A DNA stretch of 64,000 nt from Mycolicibacter hiberniae. GTDB lineage: Bacteria; Actinomycetota; Actinomycetes; Mycobacteriales; Mycobacteriaceae. The number at the start of each line of letters is the position of its first letter. Position 1 is the stretch's first letter. The translations under genes were made by a program, and so were the position numbers. Of the stretch, positions 13,745 through 21,995 are shown in pieces. The DNA is taken from contig NZ_AP022609.1 of NCBI RefSeq assembly GCF_010729485.1, forward strand, positions 1,302,001 to 1,366,000, in the 5' to 3' direction. The notes under the pieces were generated by a model that was not told the origin of the DNA, searched no databases, and worked only from the letters and a program-made list of their open reading frames with translations.

Positions 13745-15580
13745 ATGAGCAACATGGGAGAAGAGTCGCCGCGGCCGGAGGCCTTCGACGCGCCCGGGGG
13801 ACCGGGCACAGCGGGCGACGACTTCGCCGAGTTGGAAGAGCTCCGCCGCGAGGCCGCGATGCTGCGCGCACAGGTCGAGAGCTCGCCCCGGGAAACCGCC
13901 CGCGTGGGCCGCGACGTCCGTCAGCTCGAAGCGCACATCGACGCCCTGACCACGCGAAACAGCAAGCTGATGGACACCCTCAAGGAAGCGCGTCAGCAGC
14001 TGTTGGCGCTGCGCGAGGAGGTCGACCGGCTCGGCCAGCCGCCCAGCGGCTACGGCGTGCTGCTGGGCAGCCACGACGACGACACCGTCGACGTGTTCAC
14101 CTCGGGCCGGCGGATGCGGCTGAACATCTCGCCCAATATCGACCTGTCGACGTTGAAGAAGGGCCAGACGGTCCGGCTCAACGAAGCGCTGACGGTCGTC
14201 GAGGCCGGGAATTTCGAATCGGTCGGCGAAATATCCACGCTGCGCGAAATCCTCTCCGACGGGCACCGCGCACTGGTTGTCGGCCACGCCGACGAGGAGC
14301 GCATCGTCTGGCTCGCCGAACCCCTGGTGGCCGCGGACCTTCCGGACAGCAACCCGGATGGGATGTCCGATGATCGGCGCCCCCGCAAGCTGCGCCCCGG
14401 TGACTCGCTGCTGGTGGACACCAAGGCCGGCTACGCCTTCGAGCGCATTCCCAAGGCCGAGGTCGAAGATCTTGTGCTCGAAGAGGTTCCCGATGTCAGC
14501 TACGGCGACATCGGTGGGCTGACGCGCCAGATCGAGCAGATCCGCGACGCGGTGGAACTGCCGTTCCTGCACAAGGATCTCTACCGCGAGTACGCGCTGC
14601 GTCCGCCCAAAGGGGTGCTGCTCTACGGGCCGCCCGGCTGCGGTAAGACACTGATCGCCAAGGCGGTGGCCAACTCGCTGGCCAAGAAGATGGCCGAGGT
14701 GCGCGGCGACGACGCCCACGAGGCGAAGTCGTACTTCCTCAACATCAAAGGCCCTGAGCTGCTGAACAAGTTCGTCGGAGAGACCGAACGCCACATCCGG
14801 CTGATCTTCCAGCGGGCCCGCGAGAAGGCTTCGGAGGGCACGCCGGTCATCGTGTTCTTCGACGAGATGGACTCGATCTTCCGCACCCGCGGCACCGGTG
14901 TCTCCTCGGACGTGGAGACCACGGTGGTGCCGCAGCTGCTCAGCGAGATCGACGGTGTGGAGGGGCTGGAGAACGTCATCGTGATCGGCGCCTCCAACCG
15001 TGAGGACATGATCGACCCGGCGATCCTGCGGCCCGGCCGCCTCGACGTGAAGATCAAGATCGAGCGCCCGGATGCCGAAGCCGCGCAAGACATCTTCTCG
15101 AAGTACCTGGTCGAGACCCTGCCGGTGCACGCCGATGACCTCGCCGAGTTCGGCGGGGACCGCGGGGCCTGCATCAAGGCGATGATCGAGAAGGTCGTCG
15201 ACCGGATGTACGCCGAGATCGACGACAACCGGTTCCTGGAGGTCACCTACGCCAACGGTGACAAAGAGGTCATGTACTTCAAGGACTTCAACTCCGGGGC
15301 CATGATCCAGAACGTCGTGGACCGAGCCAAGAAGAACGCCATCAAGGCGGTGCTGGAGACCGGTCAGCCCGGTCTGCGCATCCAGCACCTGCTGGACTCG
15401 ATCGTCGATGAGTTCGCCGAGAACGAGGATCTGCCCAACACCACCAATCCCGATGACTGGGCGCGGATCTCGGGCAAGAAGGGGGAGCGGATCGTCTACA
15501 TCCGCACCCTGGTCACCGGCAAGAGCTCCAGCGCCAGCCGGGCGATCGACACCGAGTCCAACCTGGGCCAGTACCTGTAG
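13745..15580 (+). CDS. mpa: Mycobacterial proteasomal ATPase Mpa (ARC)
   Basis: Mpa is the hexameric AAA+ ring that captures pupylated proteins through coiled coils, unfolds them and feeds them to the 20S proteasome. The 611-residue protein shows the N-terminal coiled coil (about 28-95, which binds Pup), two OB domains, Walker A GPPGCGKT, Walker B IVFFDEMD and the C-terminal Gln-Tyr-Leu that docks into the 20S alpha ring. The ATG at 13745 is preceded by GGGAAAGGAG. The very long in-frame extension upstream (to 12638) runs antisense through lppK and the MTB12-like gene and is not coding. Confidence 0.97.
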   Translation: MSNMGEESPRPEAFDAPGGPGTAGDDFAELEELRREAAMLRAQVESSPRETARVGRDVRQLEAHIDALTTRNSKLMDTLKEARQQLLALREEVDRLGQPPSGYGVLLGSHDDDTVDVFTSGRRMRLNISPNIDLSTLKKGQTVRLNEALTVVEAGNFESVGEISTLREILSDGHRALVVGHADEERIVWLAEPLVAADLPDSNPDGMSDDRRPRKLRPGDSLLVDTKAGYAFERIPKAEVEDLVLEEVPDVSYGDIGGLTRQIEQIRDAVELPFLHKDLYREYALRPPKGVLLYGPPGCGKTLIAKAVANSLAKKMAEVRGDDAHEAKSYFLNIKGPELLNKFVGETERHIRLIFQRAREKASEGTPVIVFFDEMDSIFRTRGTGVSSDVETTVVPQLLSEIDGVEGLENVIVIGASNREDMIDPAILRPGRLDVKIKIERPDAEAAQDIFSKYLVETLPVHADDLAEFGGDRGACIKAMIEKVVDRMYAEIDDNRFLEVTYANGDKEVMYFKDFNSGAMIQNVVDRAKKNAIKAVLETGQPGLRIQHLLDSIVDEFAENEDLPNTTNPDDWARISGKKGERIVYIRTLVTGKSSSASRAIDTESNLGQYL

Positions 15581-15583
15581 CTG

Positions 15584-16276
15584 CTAACCGCTGTGCAGCG
15601 AGTAGCTGTTGGTCAGGTCGTCCTGTAGCACCCGGGCGGCTTGGGCTGCGGTGTCCACGCGCAGTGGGCTGGTCAACACGCGCGTTTGGTAACTCCAGCC
15701 GGGTGGCAGGTTGAGCCGGCCGGCCAGGCCGGCGAGGTCCTCTCGCGAGAGGGTGGGGTCGGCCACCTGGCTCCAGGTCTGCATCACCCAGCGGCGCCCG
15801 TCGGGGTCGATCAGCTCGTAGATCTGTTCGCCGGCATCGAAGACGAACACCGCATGCCGGTCCACCTCATTGACGGTGTAGGGCCCCGGATTCATCGACG
15901 ACAGCGCCACCTCGGCCTGCCGGATCATGTCGATGCCGCCGAAGGTGGCGGTGTCCGGCGGGCCCTGCGGCGCCTTTTCGATGGTGTTCATCAGCCAGTA
16001 GCGCGGGCCGTTGAGCAGCACCATGGCCGCACCGTGCTCGGCCGCGATGACCTGCGGGTCCAGCGCGGACCACAGCTGGGCGGGGCAGTCGTTGAGCGGG
16101 AAAGTGTTGTAGACGGTGGCGCGCGGACCGGACTCGCCTACCTCGACGAGCAGCACCTCGCCGTAACGTCTGCCGGATACGTCGGTGGTTATTCGGCGGG
16201 CATCGAGTGAAATTAGCCACCGGCCCAAGCCAGCGTCAACACCTGTACCGGTCTCGTTCCTCGAGCACTCGCGCAC
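15584..16276 (-). CDS. Conserved mycobacterial protein of unknown function (Rv2114 position)
   Basis: This protein of about 230 residues has no recognised domain and no signal peptide or membrane helix. Recognisable blocks are [51 protein letters not shown] cut into strands, then [25 protein letters not shown]. It lies antisense between mpa and dop, the place of Rv2114 in M. tuberculosis. The membrane-protein gene Rv2113 that follows there is missing here. The GTG start at 16276 is uncertain, and a start near residue 18 (before LGRWLIS) is also plausible. The stop is only 4 bases from the convergent mpa stop. Confidence 0.6.
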   Translation of the reverse strand: MRECSRNETGTGVDAGLGRWLISLDARRITTDVSGRRYGEVLLVEVGESGPRATVYNTFPLNDCPAQLWSALDPQVIAAEHGAAMVLLNGPRYWLMNTIEKAPQGPPDTATFGGIDMIRQAEVALSSMNPGPYTVNEVDRHAVFVFDAGEQIYELIDPDGRRWVMQTWSQVADPTLSREDLAGLAGRLNLPPGWSYQTRVLTSPLRVDTAAQAARVLQDDLTNSYSLHSG

Positions 16277-16281
16277 CCCTT

Positions 16282-16287
16282 TAGGCT
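16282..16287 (+). promoter_or_regulatory. -10 element of a probable leaderless dop promoter
   Basis: TAGGCT ends 7 bases before the dop ATG at 16295, without a ribosome binding site. It also overlaps the 5' end of the divergent unknown gene, so the two starts share this short stretch. Confidence 0.5.
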
Positions 16288-16294
16288 GAACCGT

Positions 16295-17803
16295 ATGCAG
16301 CGGATCATCGGGACCGAGGTCGAGTACGGCATCGCTTCGCCGTCGGACCCGACAGCCAACCCGATTCTCACGTCCACTCAGGCGGTCCTGGCCTACGCGG
16401 CCGCCGCGGGAATACCGCGTGCCAAGCGCACCCGCTGGGACTACGAGGTGGAATCGCCGCTGCGAGACGCCCGTGGCTTCGACCTGAGCCGCTCGAGCGG
16501 GCCGCCGCCGATCATCGACGCCGACGAGGTCGGCGCGGCCAACATGATCCTCACCAACGGCGCGCGGCTCTATGTCGACCACGCGCATCCCGAATACTCC
16601 GCGCCCGAGGTCACCGACCCGCTGGACGCGGTCATCTGGGACAAGGCCGGTGAGCGTGTCATGGAGGCCGCCGCCCGCTATGTGGCCAGCGTTCCGGGCG
16701 CGGCCAAGCTGCAGCTGTACAAGAACAACATCGACAACAAGGGCGCCTCCTACGGCACCCACGAGAACTACTTGATGAGCCGGCAGACGCCCTTCTCGGC
16801 GATCATCTCCGGCCTGACCCCCTTCCTGGTGTCGCGGCAGGTGGTCACCGGTTCCGGGCGCGTCGGGCTGGGCCCGGCCGGCGACGAGCCGGGCTTTCAG
16901 CTCTCCCAGCGCGCCGACTACATCGAGGTCGAGGTGGGCCTGGAGACCACGCTCAAGCGCGGCATCATCAACACCCGCGACGAACCGCACGCCGACGCCG
17001 ACAAATACCGCCGGCTGCACGTCATCATCGGCGACGCCAACCTCGCCGAGACGTCGACCTACCTCAAGGTGGGCACCACCGCGCTGGTCCTGGACCTGAT
17101 CGAGGAGGGGGCCGAGCACGGGATCGATCTCAGCGATCTGGTGTTGGCCCGGCCGGTGCGGGCGGTGCATGTGATCAGCCGGGACCCGACGCTGCGGGCG
17201 ACCGTCGCGCTGGCGGACGGCCGTGAGATGACTGGCCTTGCGCTGCAACGGATCTACCTGGAGCGAGTGGCCAAGCTGGTCGAGACCCGCGATCCGGATC
17301 CGCGCGCCACCGACATCATCGAGACCTGGGCCAGGGTGCTCGATCAGCTGGAGCGCGATCCGATGGAGTGTGCGGATCTGCTGGACTGGCCGGCGAAGCT
17401 GCGTCTGCTGGAGGGCTTCCGGCAACGCGAGAACCTGAGCTGGTCGGCGCCCCGGCTGCACCTGATCGACCTGCAGTACTCCGATGTGCGGCTGGACAAG
17501 GGCCTGTACAACCGCCTGGTCGCGCGGGGCTCGATGCGGCGCCTGATCACCGAGCAACAGGTGCTGGCGGCGGTCGACAACCCTCCGACTGACACTCGCG
17601 CTTATTTCCGGGGCGAGTGCCTGCGCCGGTTCGGGGCCGACATCGCCGCCGCGAGCTGGGACTCGGTGATCTTCGACCTGGGCGGGGATTCGCTGGTCCG
17701 GATCCCGACGCTGGAGCCGCTGCGTGGCAGTAAGGCGCACGTCGGGGCACTGCTGGACTCGGTGGACAGTGCGGCCGAACTGGTCCAGCAACTCACTACC
17801 TAG
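16295..17803 (+). CDS. dop: Pup deamidase / depupylase Dop
   Basis: Dop converts the C-terminal Gln of Pup to Glu and removes Pup from tagged proteins; it is a glutamine-synthetase-fold enzyme using ATP as cofactor. The 502-residue protein opens with [13 protein letters not shown] (metal-binding Glu in TEVEYG). It contains the flexible Dop-loop region after [21 protein letters not shown], which separates Dop from the ligase PafA, and [10 protein letters not shown]. The ligase pafA itself is not in the window. The next gene is pup, 82 bases away, then prcB-prcA: the standard order. Confidence 0.96.
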   Translation: MQRIIGTEVEYGIASPSDPTANPILTSTQAVLAYAAAAGIPRAKRTRWDYEVESPLRDARGFDLSRSSGPPPIIDADEVGAANMILTNGARLYVDHAHPEYSAPEVTDPLDAVIWDKAGERVMEAAARYVASVPGAAKLQLYKNNIDNKGASYGTHENYLMSRQTPFSAIISGLTPFLVSRQVVTGSGRVGLGPAGDEPGFQLSQRADYIEVEVGLETTLKRGIINTRDEPHADADKYRRLHVIIGDANLAETSTYLKVGTTALVLDLIEEGAEHGIDLSDLVLARPVRAVHVISRDPTLRATVALADGREMTGLALQRIYLERVAKLVETRDPDPRATDIIETWARVLDQLERDPMECADLLDWPAKLRLLEGFRQRENLSWSAPRLHLIDLQYSDVRLDKGLYNRLVARGSMRRLITEQQVLAAVDNPPTDTRAYFRGECLRRFGADIAAASWDSVIFDLGGDSLVRIPTLEPLRGSKAHVGALLDSVDSAAELVQQLTT

Positions 17804-17885
17804 ACCCCGGCAACGTCGGCGCTGACCGGTAGGGTGGAGAAACTGGAAGCGGTGATGCGCGGCCGACGAGATTCAGGAGGCAGCA

Positions 17886-18077
17886 ATGGCTCAGGAGCAG
17901 ACCAAGCGCGGCGGCGGCGGAGACGACGACGATCTCACCGGAAGCACTGCGGCGGGCCAGGAACGCCGGGAGAAGCTCACCGAGGACACCGATGACCTGC
18001 TGGATGAGATCGACGACGTGCTGGAGGAGAACGCCGAGGACTTCGTGCGCGCCTACGTCCAAAAGGGCGGCCAGTGA
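17886..18077 (+). CDS. pup: Prokaryotic ubiquitin-like protein Pup
   Basis: Pup is the 63-residue disordered tag attached to lysines of proteasome substrates. The C-terminus is GGQ, so deamidation by Dop is required before ligation. The central acidic, helix-forming part ([23 protein letters not shown]) is the Mpa-binding segment. The start is preceded by TTCAGGAGG, a strong ribosome site. The stop overlaps the prcB GTG start by four bases (GTGA), indicating coupled translation. Confidence 0.98.
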   Translation: MAQEQTKRGGGGDDDDLTGSTAAGQERREKLTEDTDDLLDEIDDVLEENAEDFVRAYVQKGGQ

Positions 18078-18955
18078 CCTGGCTGTCGCGTGATCGTCTG
18101 CCCCTCAATTCAGCACTTCCCGCACTTTCGCTCACCGGTGTAGGGCTGTCCTCGTTCTCGGAGTTCCTGCGGCTGCAGGCTCCGGAGCTGCTGCCGACCG
18201 GCGCCGCCATCCCCGGCGGTGCCGGTGAGCAGCTGCCGCACGGCACCACCATCGTGGCGCTGACGTATCCGGGCGGGGTCGTCATCGCCGGCGACCGGCG
18301 TTCCACGCAGGGCAACATGATCGCCGGCCGCGATGTGCAGAAGGTGTACGTCACCGACGAGTACACCGCCACAGGTATCGCCGGAACCGCGGCGATCGCC
18401 GTCGAGTTCGCCCGGCTCTACGCGGTCGAACTCGAGCACTACGAGAAGCTCGAAGGCGTCCCGCTGACATTCGCCGGCAAGGTCAACCGGTTGTCGACCA
18501 TGGTGCGCGGCAACCTCGGCGCCGCGCTGCAGGGCTTGGTGGCTCTGCCGCTGCTGGCCGGTTATGACATCGATGCCGAAGACCCGCAGGCTGCGGGGCG
18601 CATCGTGTCGTTCGACGCCGCCGGCGGCTGGAACGTCGAGAGCGAGGGCTACCAGGCGGTGGGCTCGGGCGCGCTGTTCGCCAAGTCGTCCATCAAGAAG
18701 CTCTACAACCAGATCACCGATTCGGACTCCGCGCTGCGGGTCGCCATCGAGGCGCTCTACGACGCCGCCGACGACGACTCGGCCACCGGCGGGCCGGACC
18801 TGGTGCGTGGCATCTACCCGACGGCGGTCGCCATCGACGCCCACGGCGCCGTCGAGATCCCCGAGGATCGGATCGCCGAACTGGCCCGTGCGGTGGTCGA
18901 GAGCCGCACGCGCGGAGGCGATCCGGTACCGGCGACCAAGCGGGGTAAGAAATGA
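18074..18955 (+). CDS. prcB: 20S proteasome beta subunit PrcB
   Basis: PrcB forms the catalytic inner rings of the mycobacterial 20S proteasome. The 293-residue precursor has a 57-residue propeptide. Cleavage at HG|TTIVAL exposes Thr58 as N-terminal nucleophile, and the supporting Asp and Lys are in IAGDRR and the following strand. The start is the GTG overlapping pup and the end overlaps prcA as ATGA, so pup, prcB and prcA are coupled. Confidence 0.97.
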   Translation: MTWLSRDRLPLNSALPALSLTGVGLSSFSEFLRLQAPELLPTGAAIPGGAGEQLPHGTTIVALTYPGGVVIAGDRRSTQGNMIAGRDVQKVYVTDEYTATGIAGTAAIAVEFARLYAVELEHYEKLEGVPLTFAGKVNRLSTMVRGNLGAALQGLVALPLLAGYDIDAEDPQAAGRIVSFDAAGGWNVESEGYQAVGSGALFAKSSIKKLYNQITDSDSALRVAIEALYDAADDDSATGGPDLVRGIYPTAVAIDAHGAVEIPEDRIAELARAVVESRTRGGDPVPATKRGKK

Positions 18956-19674
18956 GCTTCCCGTACTTCATCTCGCCCGAACAGGCGATGCGCGAGCGCA
19001 GCGAGCTCGCGCGCAAAGGTATCGCCCGCGGCCGGAGCGTGGTGGCCCTGGCCTACGCCGACGGCGTGTTGTTCGTGGCCGAAAACCCTTCGCGCTCACT
19101 GCAGAAGATCAGCGAACTCTACGACAGGGTGGGTTTCGCGGCGGCTGGCCGGATCAACGAGTTCGAGAATCTGCGGCGCGGCGGCATCCAGTTCGCCGAC
19201 ACCCGCGGATACGCCTACGACCGGCGCGATGTCACCGCCCGTCAGCTGGCCAACGTCTACGCGCAGACGCTGGGCACCATCTTCACCGAGCAGGCCAAGC
19301 CGTATGAGGTGGAGTTGTGCGTTGCCGGCGTCGCCTACCCGGGCCAGACGAAAGCGCCTGAGCTGTACCGCATCACCTACGACGGGTCGATCACCGACGA
19401 ACCGCACTTCGTGGTGATGGGCGGCACCACCGAGCCGGTCGCCAGCGCGCTCAAGGAGTCGTACGCCGAGAACGCGGAACTGGCGGATGCGCTGCACATC
19501 GCGGTCAACGCACTCAAACAGACCGACACCGGCAATGGTTCCGAGCCGCGCGAGCTGGGTCCGGGCACCCTGGAGGTGGCCATTCTGGACGCCAACCGGC
19601 CCAAGCGTGCGTTTCGGCGGATCACCCGCGCGGCGCTGGAATCGATGCTGCCGCAAGCCGAAGCCAGTTCCTAG
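18952..19674 (+). CDS. prcA: 20S proteasome alpha subunit PrcA
   Basis: PrcA makes the outer rings that gate substrate entry and bind the C-terminus of Mpa. The 240-residue protein starts [27 protein letters not shown], the N-terminal gate segment, and carries the central [15 protein letters not shown]. The ATG overlaps the prcB stop. Downstream, gene order leaves the Rv21xx block and joins the Rv1627c region, so the proteasome operon ends at a rearrangement point relative to M. tuberculosis. Confidence 0.97.
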   Translation: MSFPYFISPEQAMRERSELARKGIARGRSVVALAYADGVLFVAENPSRSLQKISELYDRVGFAAAGRINEFENLRRGGIQFADTRGYAYDRRDVTARQLANVYAQTLGTIFTEQAKPYEVELCVAGVAYPGQTKAPELYRITYDGSITDEPHFVVMGGTTEPVASALKESYAENAELADALHIAVNALKQTDTGNGSEPRELGPGTLEVAILDANRPKRAFRRITRAALESMLPQAEASS

Positions 19675-19683
19675 CGCGAGCGC

Positions 19684-19914
19684 CTAACGCTCGATCCGGA
19701 AACGCTTGACTCGCGCTCCCGCGCCGGACGCCAGTTCCACCCGGCTGCGCGGGACCCCGAAATGCTCGGCCAGCACCCGGATGGCGGCGGCGTTGGCCTT
19801 GCCGTCCACGGCGGGTTCGCGCACGTAGACGGTCAGCTGGCCGTCGTCATCGGTCTCGACCAGGGGGCCTTTGCGGCTGCCCGGTTTGACCTTGACGACG
19901 ACGGTTTCGGTCAT
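19684..19914 (-). CDS. DUF167 (YggU-like) protein
   Basis: This 76-residue DUF167 protein has the family pattern VKVKPGSRKGPLVE, YVREPAVDGKANAAAIRVLAEHFGVPRSRVELASGAGARVKRFRI. The family is small and widespread with no known activity. The ATG at 19914 gives the family length; the longer frame enters the neighbouring thiolase gene. It lies 11 bases after the thiolase-like gene on the same strand and converges with prcA. Confidence 0.85.
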   Translation of the reverse strand: MTETVVVKVKPGSRKGPLVETDDDGQLTVYVREPAVDGKANAAAIRVLAEHFGVPRSRVELASGAGARVKRFRIER

Positions 19915-19925
19915 CGGACCGAGGG

Positions 19926-21122
19926 CTAGCGGGCGACGATCACCGACGAGCCGTGACCGAACAGTCCCTGGTTGGCCGTCACGCCCACGGTGGCGCCCTC
20001 GACCTGCCGGCCGGTGGCCTGACCGCGCAACTGCCATGTCAGCTCGCACACCTGGGCGATCGCCTGCGCCGGGATCGCCTCACCGAAGCAGGCCAGCCCG
20101 CCCGACGGGTTCACCGGCACCCGGCCACCCAGCGTGGTGGCGCCGCTGCGCAGCAGCTGCTCGCCTTCACCCTTGGCGCACAGGCCCAGGTGCTCGTACC
20201 AGTCGATCTCCAGCGCGGTGGACAGGTCGTAGACCTCGGCCAGGCTGACGTCCTCGGGGCCGATCCCGGCCTCGGCGTAGGCGGCGTCCAGGATTTGGTC
20301 CTTGAACACCCGCTCCGGTGCCGCCACCACCGCGGTGGAATCGGTTGCGATGTCCGGCAATTCAGGCAGGTGCTGCGGGTAGCGGGGGGTCACGGTGGAC
20401 ACCGCGCGCACCGACGGCACACCCTCGAGCGAACCCAGGTGCTTACGGGCGAATTCCGCGCTGGCCACGATCAGCGCCGCGGCACCGTCGGAGGTGGCGC
20501 AGATGTCGAGCTGGCGCAGCGGGTCGGAGACCACCGGGCTGGCCAGCACGTCGTCGACCGCGGCTTCCTTGCGGTAGCGGGCGTTCGGGTTGGACAAGCC
20601 GTGCCGCGAATTCTTGACCTTGACCTGGGCGAAGTCCTCGGAGGTGGCGCCGTAGAGGTCCATCCGGCGGCGCGCCAGCAATGCGAAGTAGACCGGGTTC
20701 ATCGCACCGATCAGGTGGAAACGCTGCCAGTCCGGGTCGTTCTTGCGCTCACCGCCGACCGGGGCGAACGCGCCCTTGGGGGTGGTGTCGGCGCCGATCA
20801 CCAGCGCCACGTCGCAGAAGCCGGCCAGGATCTGGGCACGGGCGCTCTGCAGGGCCTGCGAACCGGAGGCGCAGGCCGCGTAGCTCGACGACACCGGAAC
20901 CCCGTTCCAGCCCAGCTTCTGGGCGAACGTCGAACCGGCGATGAAGCCCGGGTAGCCGTTGCGGATGGTGTCCGCGCCGGCGATGAACTGGATCTGCTGG
21001 GCGTTCAGGCCGGCGTCGGCCAGCGCGGCCCGGGCGGCGACCACGCCGTACTCGGTGAAGTCGCGGCCCCACTTGCCCCACGGGTGCATGCCCGCACCGA
21101 GGATGTACAGCGGTTCAGCCAT
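19926..21122 (-). CDS. Thiolase-like lipid-transfer protein (Rv1627c-like)
   Basis: This 398-residue protein has the SCP-x/Ltp thiolase fold. The nucleophile-region Cys is in SYAACASGSQAL, and the C-terminal NPSGGLACFGEAIPA and GVTANQGLFGHGSS replace the classical thiolase HEA/CxG motifs, as in the Ltp group that includes retro-aldolases of sterol side-chain breakdown. It is paired with a DUF35 protein; the start overlaps the end of that gene by 8 bases. Ltp enzymes work as complexes with DUF35 partners, so the two products probably form one enzyme on an acyl-CoA. The substrate is unknown. Confidence 0.82.
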   Translation of the reverse strand: MAEPLYILGAGMHPWGKWGRDFTEYGVVAARAALADAGLNAQQIQFIAGADTIRNGYPGFIAGSTFAQKLGWNGVPVSSSYAACASGSQALQSARAQILAGFCDVALVIGADTTPKGAFAPVGGERKNDPDWQRFHLIGAMNPVYFALLARRRMDLYGATSEDFAQVKVKNSRHGLSNPNARYRKEAAVDDVLASPVVSDPLRQLDICATSDGAAALIVASAEFARKHLGSLEGVPSVRAVSTVTPRYPQHLPELPDIATDSTAVVAAPERVFKDQILDAAYAEAGIGPEDVSLAEVYDLSTALEIDWYEHLGLCAKGEGEQLLRSGATTLGGRVPVNPSGGLACFGEAIPAQAIAQVCELTWQLRGQATGRQVEGATVGVTANQGLFGHGSSVIVAR

Positions 21123-21564
21123 TGGAGTCCACCTTCTTCCACGCGTAAACCGTGCGCGTGACGCCGTCGTCGTCGGTGTAGAGCGGCATGGTGGTCAGTT
21201 CCATCTCCATGCCCACCTTCAGGTCCGCGGCCAGCGTGCCCTCGACCACCTTGCCCAGCACGATCAGGCCTTCGGCGGCCAGTTCCACCGCGGCGATCGC
21301 GAACGGCTCGAACGGGTCGCTCGGCGGGTAGGGGGCCGGCGGGAGGTACCGGTTCTCGGTGTAGCTCCAGATGGTGCCGCGCCGGGACAGTGCGACGGGC
21401 TCCAGGGTGTCGCCGTCGCAGGCCGGGTTCGGGCAGTTGTTCTCACGCGGCGGGAACACGTAGGTGCCGCACTGCGGACACTTGGCGCCGATCAGGTGGG
21501 GGAGGCCGGCGTCGTCGGTGGCGTACCACCCGTCGATCGCGGGCTGCGAGGCTACATCTGGCAC
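21115..21564 (-). CDS. Zn-ribbon OB-fold protein, DUF35 (Rv1628c-like)
   Basis: This 149-residue DUF35 protein has a four-Cys rubredoxin-like zinc ribbon (CPQCGTYVFPPRENNCPNPAC, about residues 30-50) followed by an OB fold ending GKVVEGTLAADLKVGMEMELTT. Such proteins bind acyl-CoA and partner thiolase-like enzymes. The GTG at 21564 (start VPDVASQPAIDGW) is chosen because the extra 17 upstream residues are not family-like. The downstream thiolase gene overlaps it, consistent with a two-subunit enzyme. Confidence 0.82.
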   Translation of the reverse strand: MPDVASQPAIDGWYATDDAGLPHLIGAKCPQCGTYVFPPRENNCPNPACDGDTLEPVALSRRGTIWSYTENRYLPPAPYPPSDPFEPFAIAAVELAAEGLIVLGKVVEGTLAADLKVGMEMELTTMPLYTDDDGVTRTVYAWKKVDSNG

Positions 21565-21678
21565 CCGGTCAGCGTACCGAACACCGGCGGCGTAACTGAA
21601 ACGTGTTCCAGTCACCGGGCCGACGGGTGCTCCGGCCTATGGTGGCGAGGTCAGAGACATAAACGGAGGGTTTCGGCA

Positions 21679-21966
21679 ATGGTGATCGTCGCAGGACATC
21701 TGACGGTGGATGCCGGTCAGCGGGACGGCTATCTGCAACAGTGCCGCGACGTCGTGCTCCGGGCTCGCAGCGCACCGGGATGCCTGGACTTTGCGATCAC
21801 CGCCGATCTTCTCGACCCGAGCCGCGTCGACATCTTCGAACGGTGGGAATCGCGGGCCGCGGTGGAAGCGTTCCGCGGCAGCGGGCCCGGCGACGAGCAG
21901 GCCGCCGCGATCCTCTCGGCCGCGGTCGCCGAGTACGACGTCACCGAGGAGCGACCGCTGACCTGA
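21679..21966 (+). CDS. Antibiotic biosynthesis monooxygenase (ABM) domain protein
   Basis: This 95-residue protein has the dimeric alpha-beta-barrel ABM fold: VIVAGHLTVDAGQRDGYLQQCRDVVLRARSAPGCLDFAI then IFERWESRAAVEAFRG. These small enzymes may be cofactor-free oxygenases, but many have no known substrate. The ATG is preceded by ACGGAGGG. polA starts 30 bases later on the same strand but has its own promoter-like sequence. Confidence 0.8.
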   Translation: MVIVAGHLTVDAGQRDGYLQQCRDVVLRARSAPGCLDFAITADLLDPSRVDIFERWESRAAVEAFRGSGPGDEQAAAILSAAVAEYDVTEERPLT

Positions 21967-21982
21967 CGTCGGCGGCAGTGCC

Positions 21983-21988
21983 TAGAGT
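21983..21988 (+). promoter_or_regulatory. -10 element of a probable leaderless polA promoter
   Basis: TAGAGT ends 7 bases before the GTG start at 21996, with no ribosome site between. The location supports this start over the longer upstream frame. Confidence 0.5.
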
Positions 21989-21995
21989 TGTCTGC

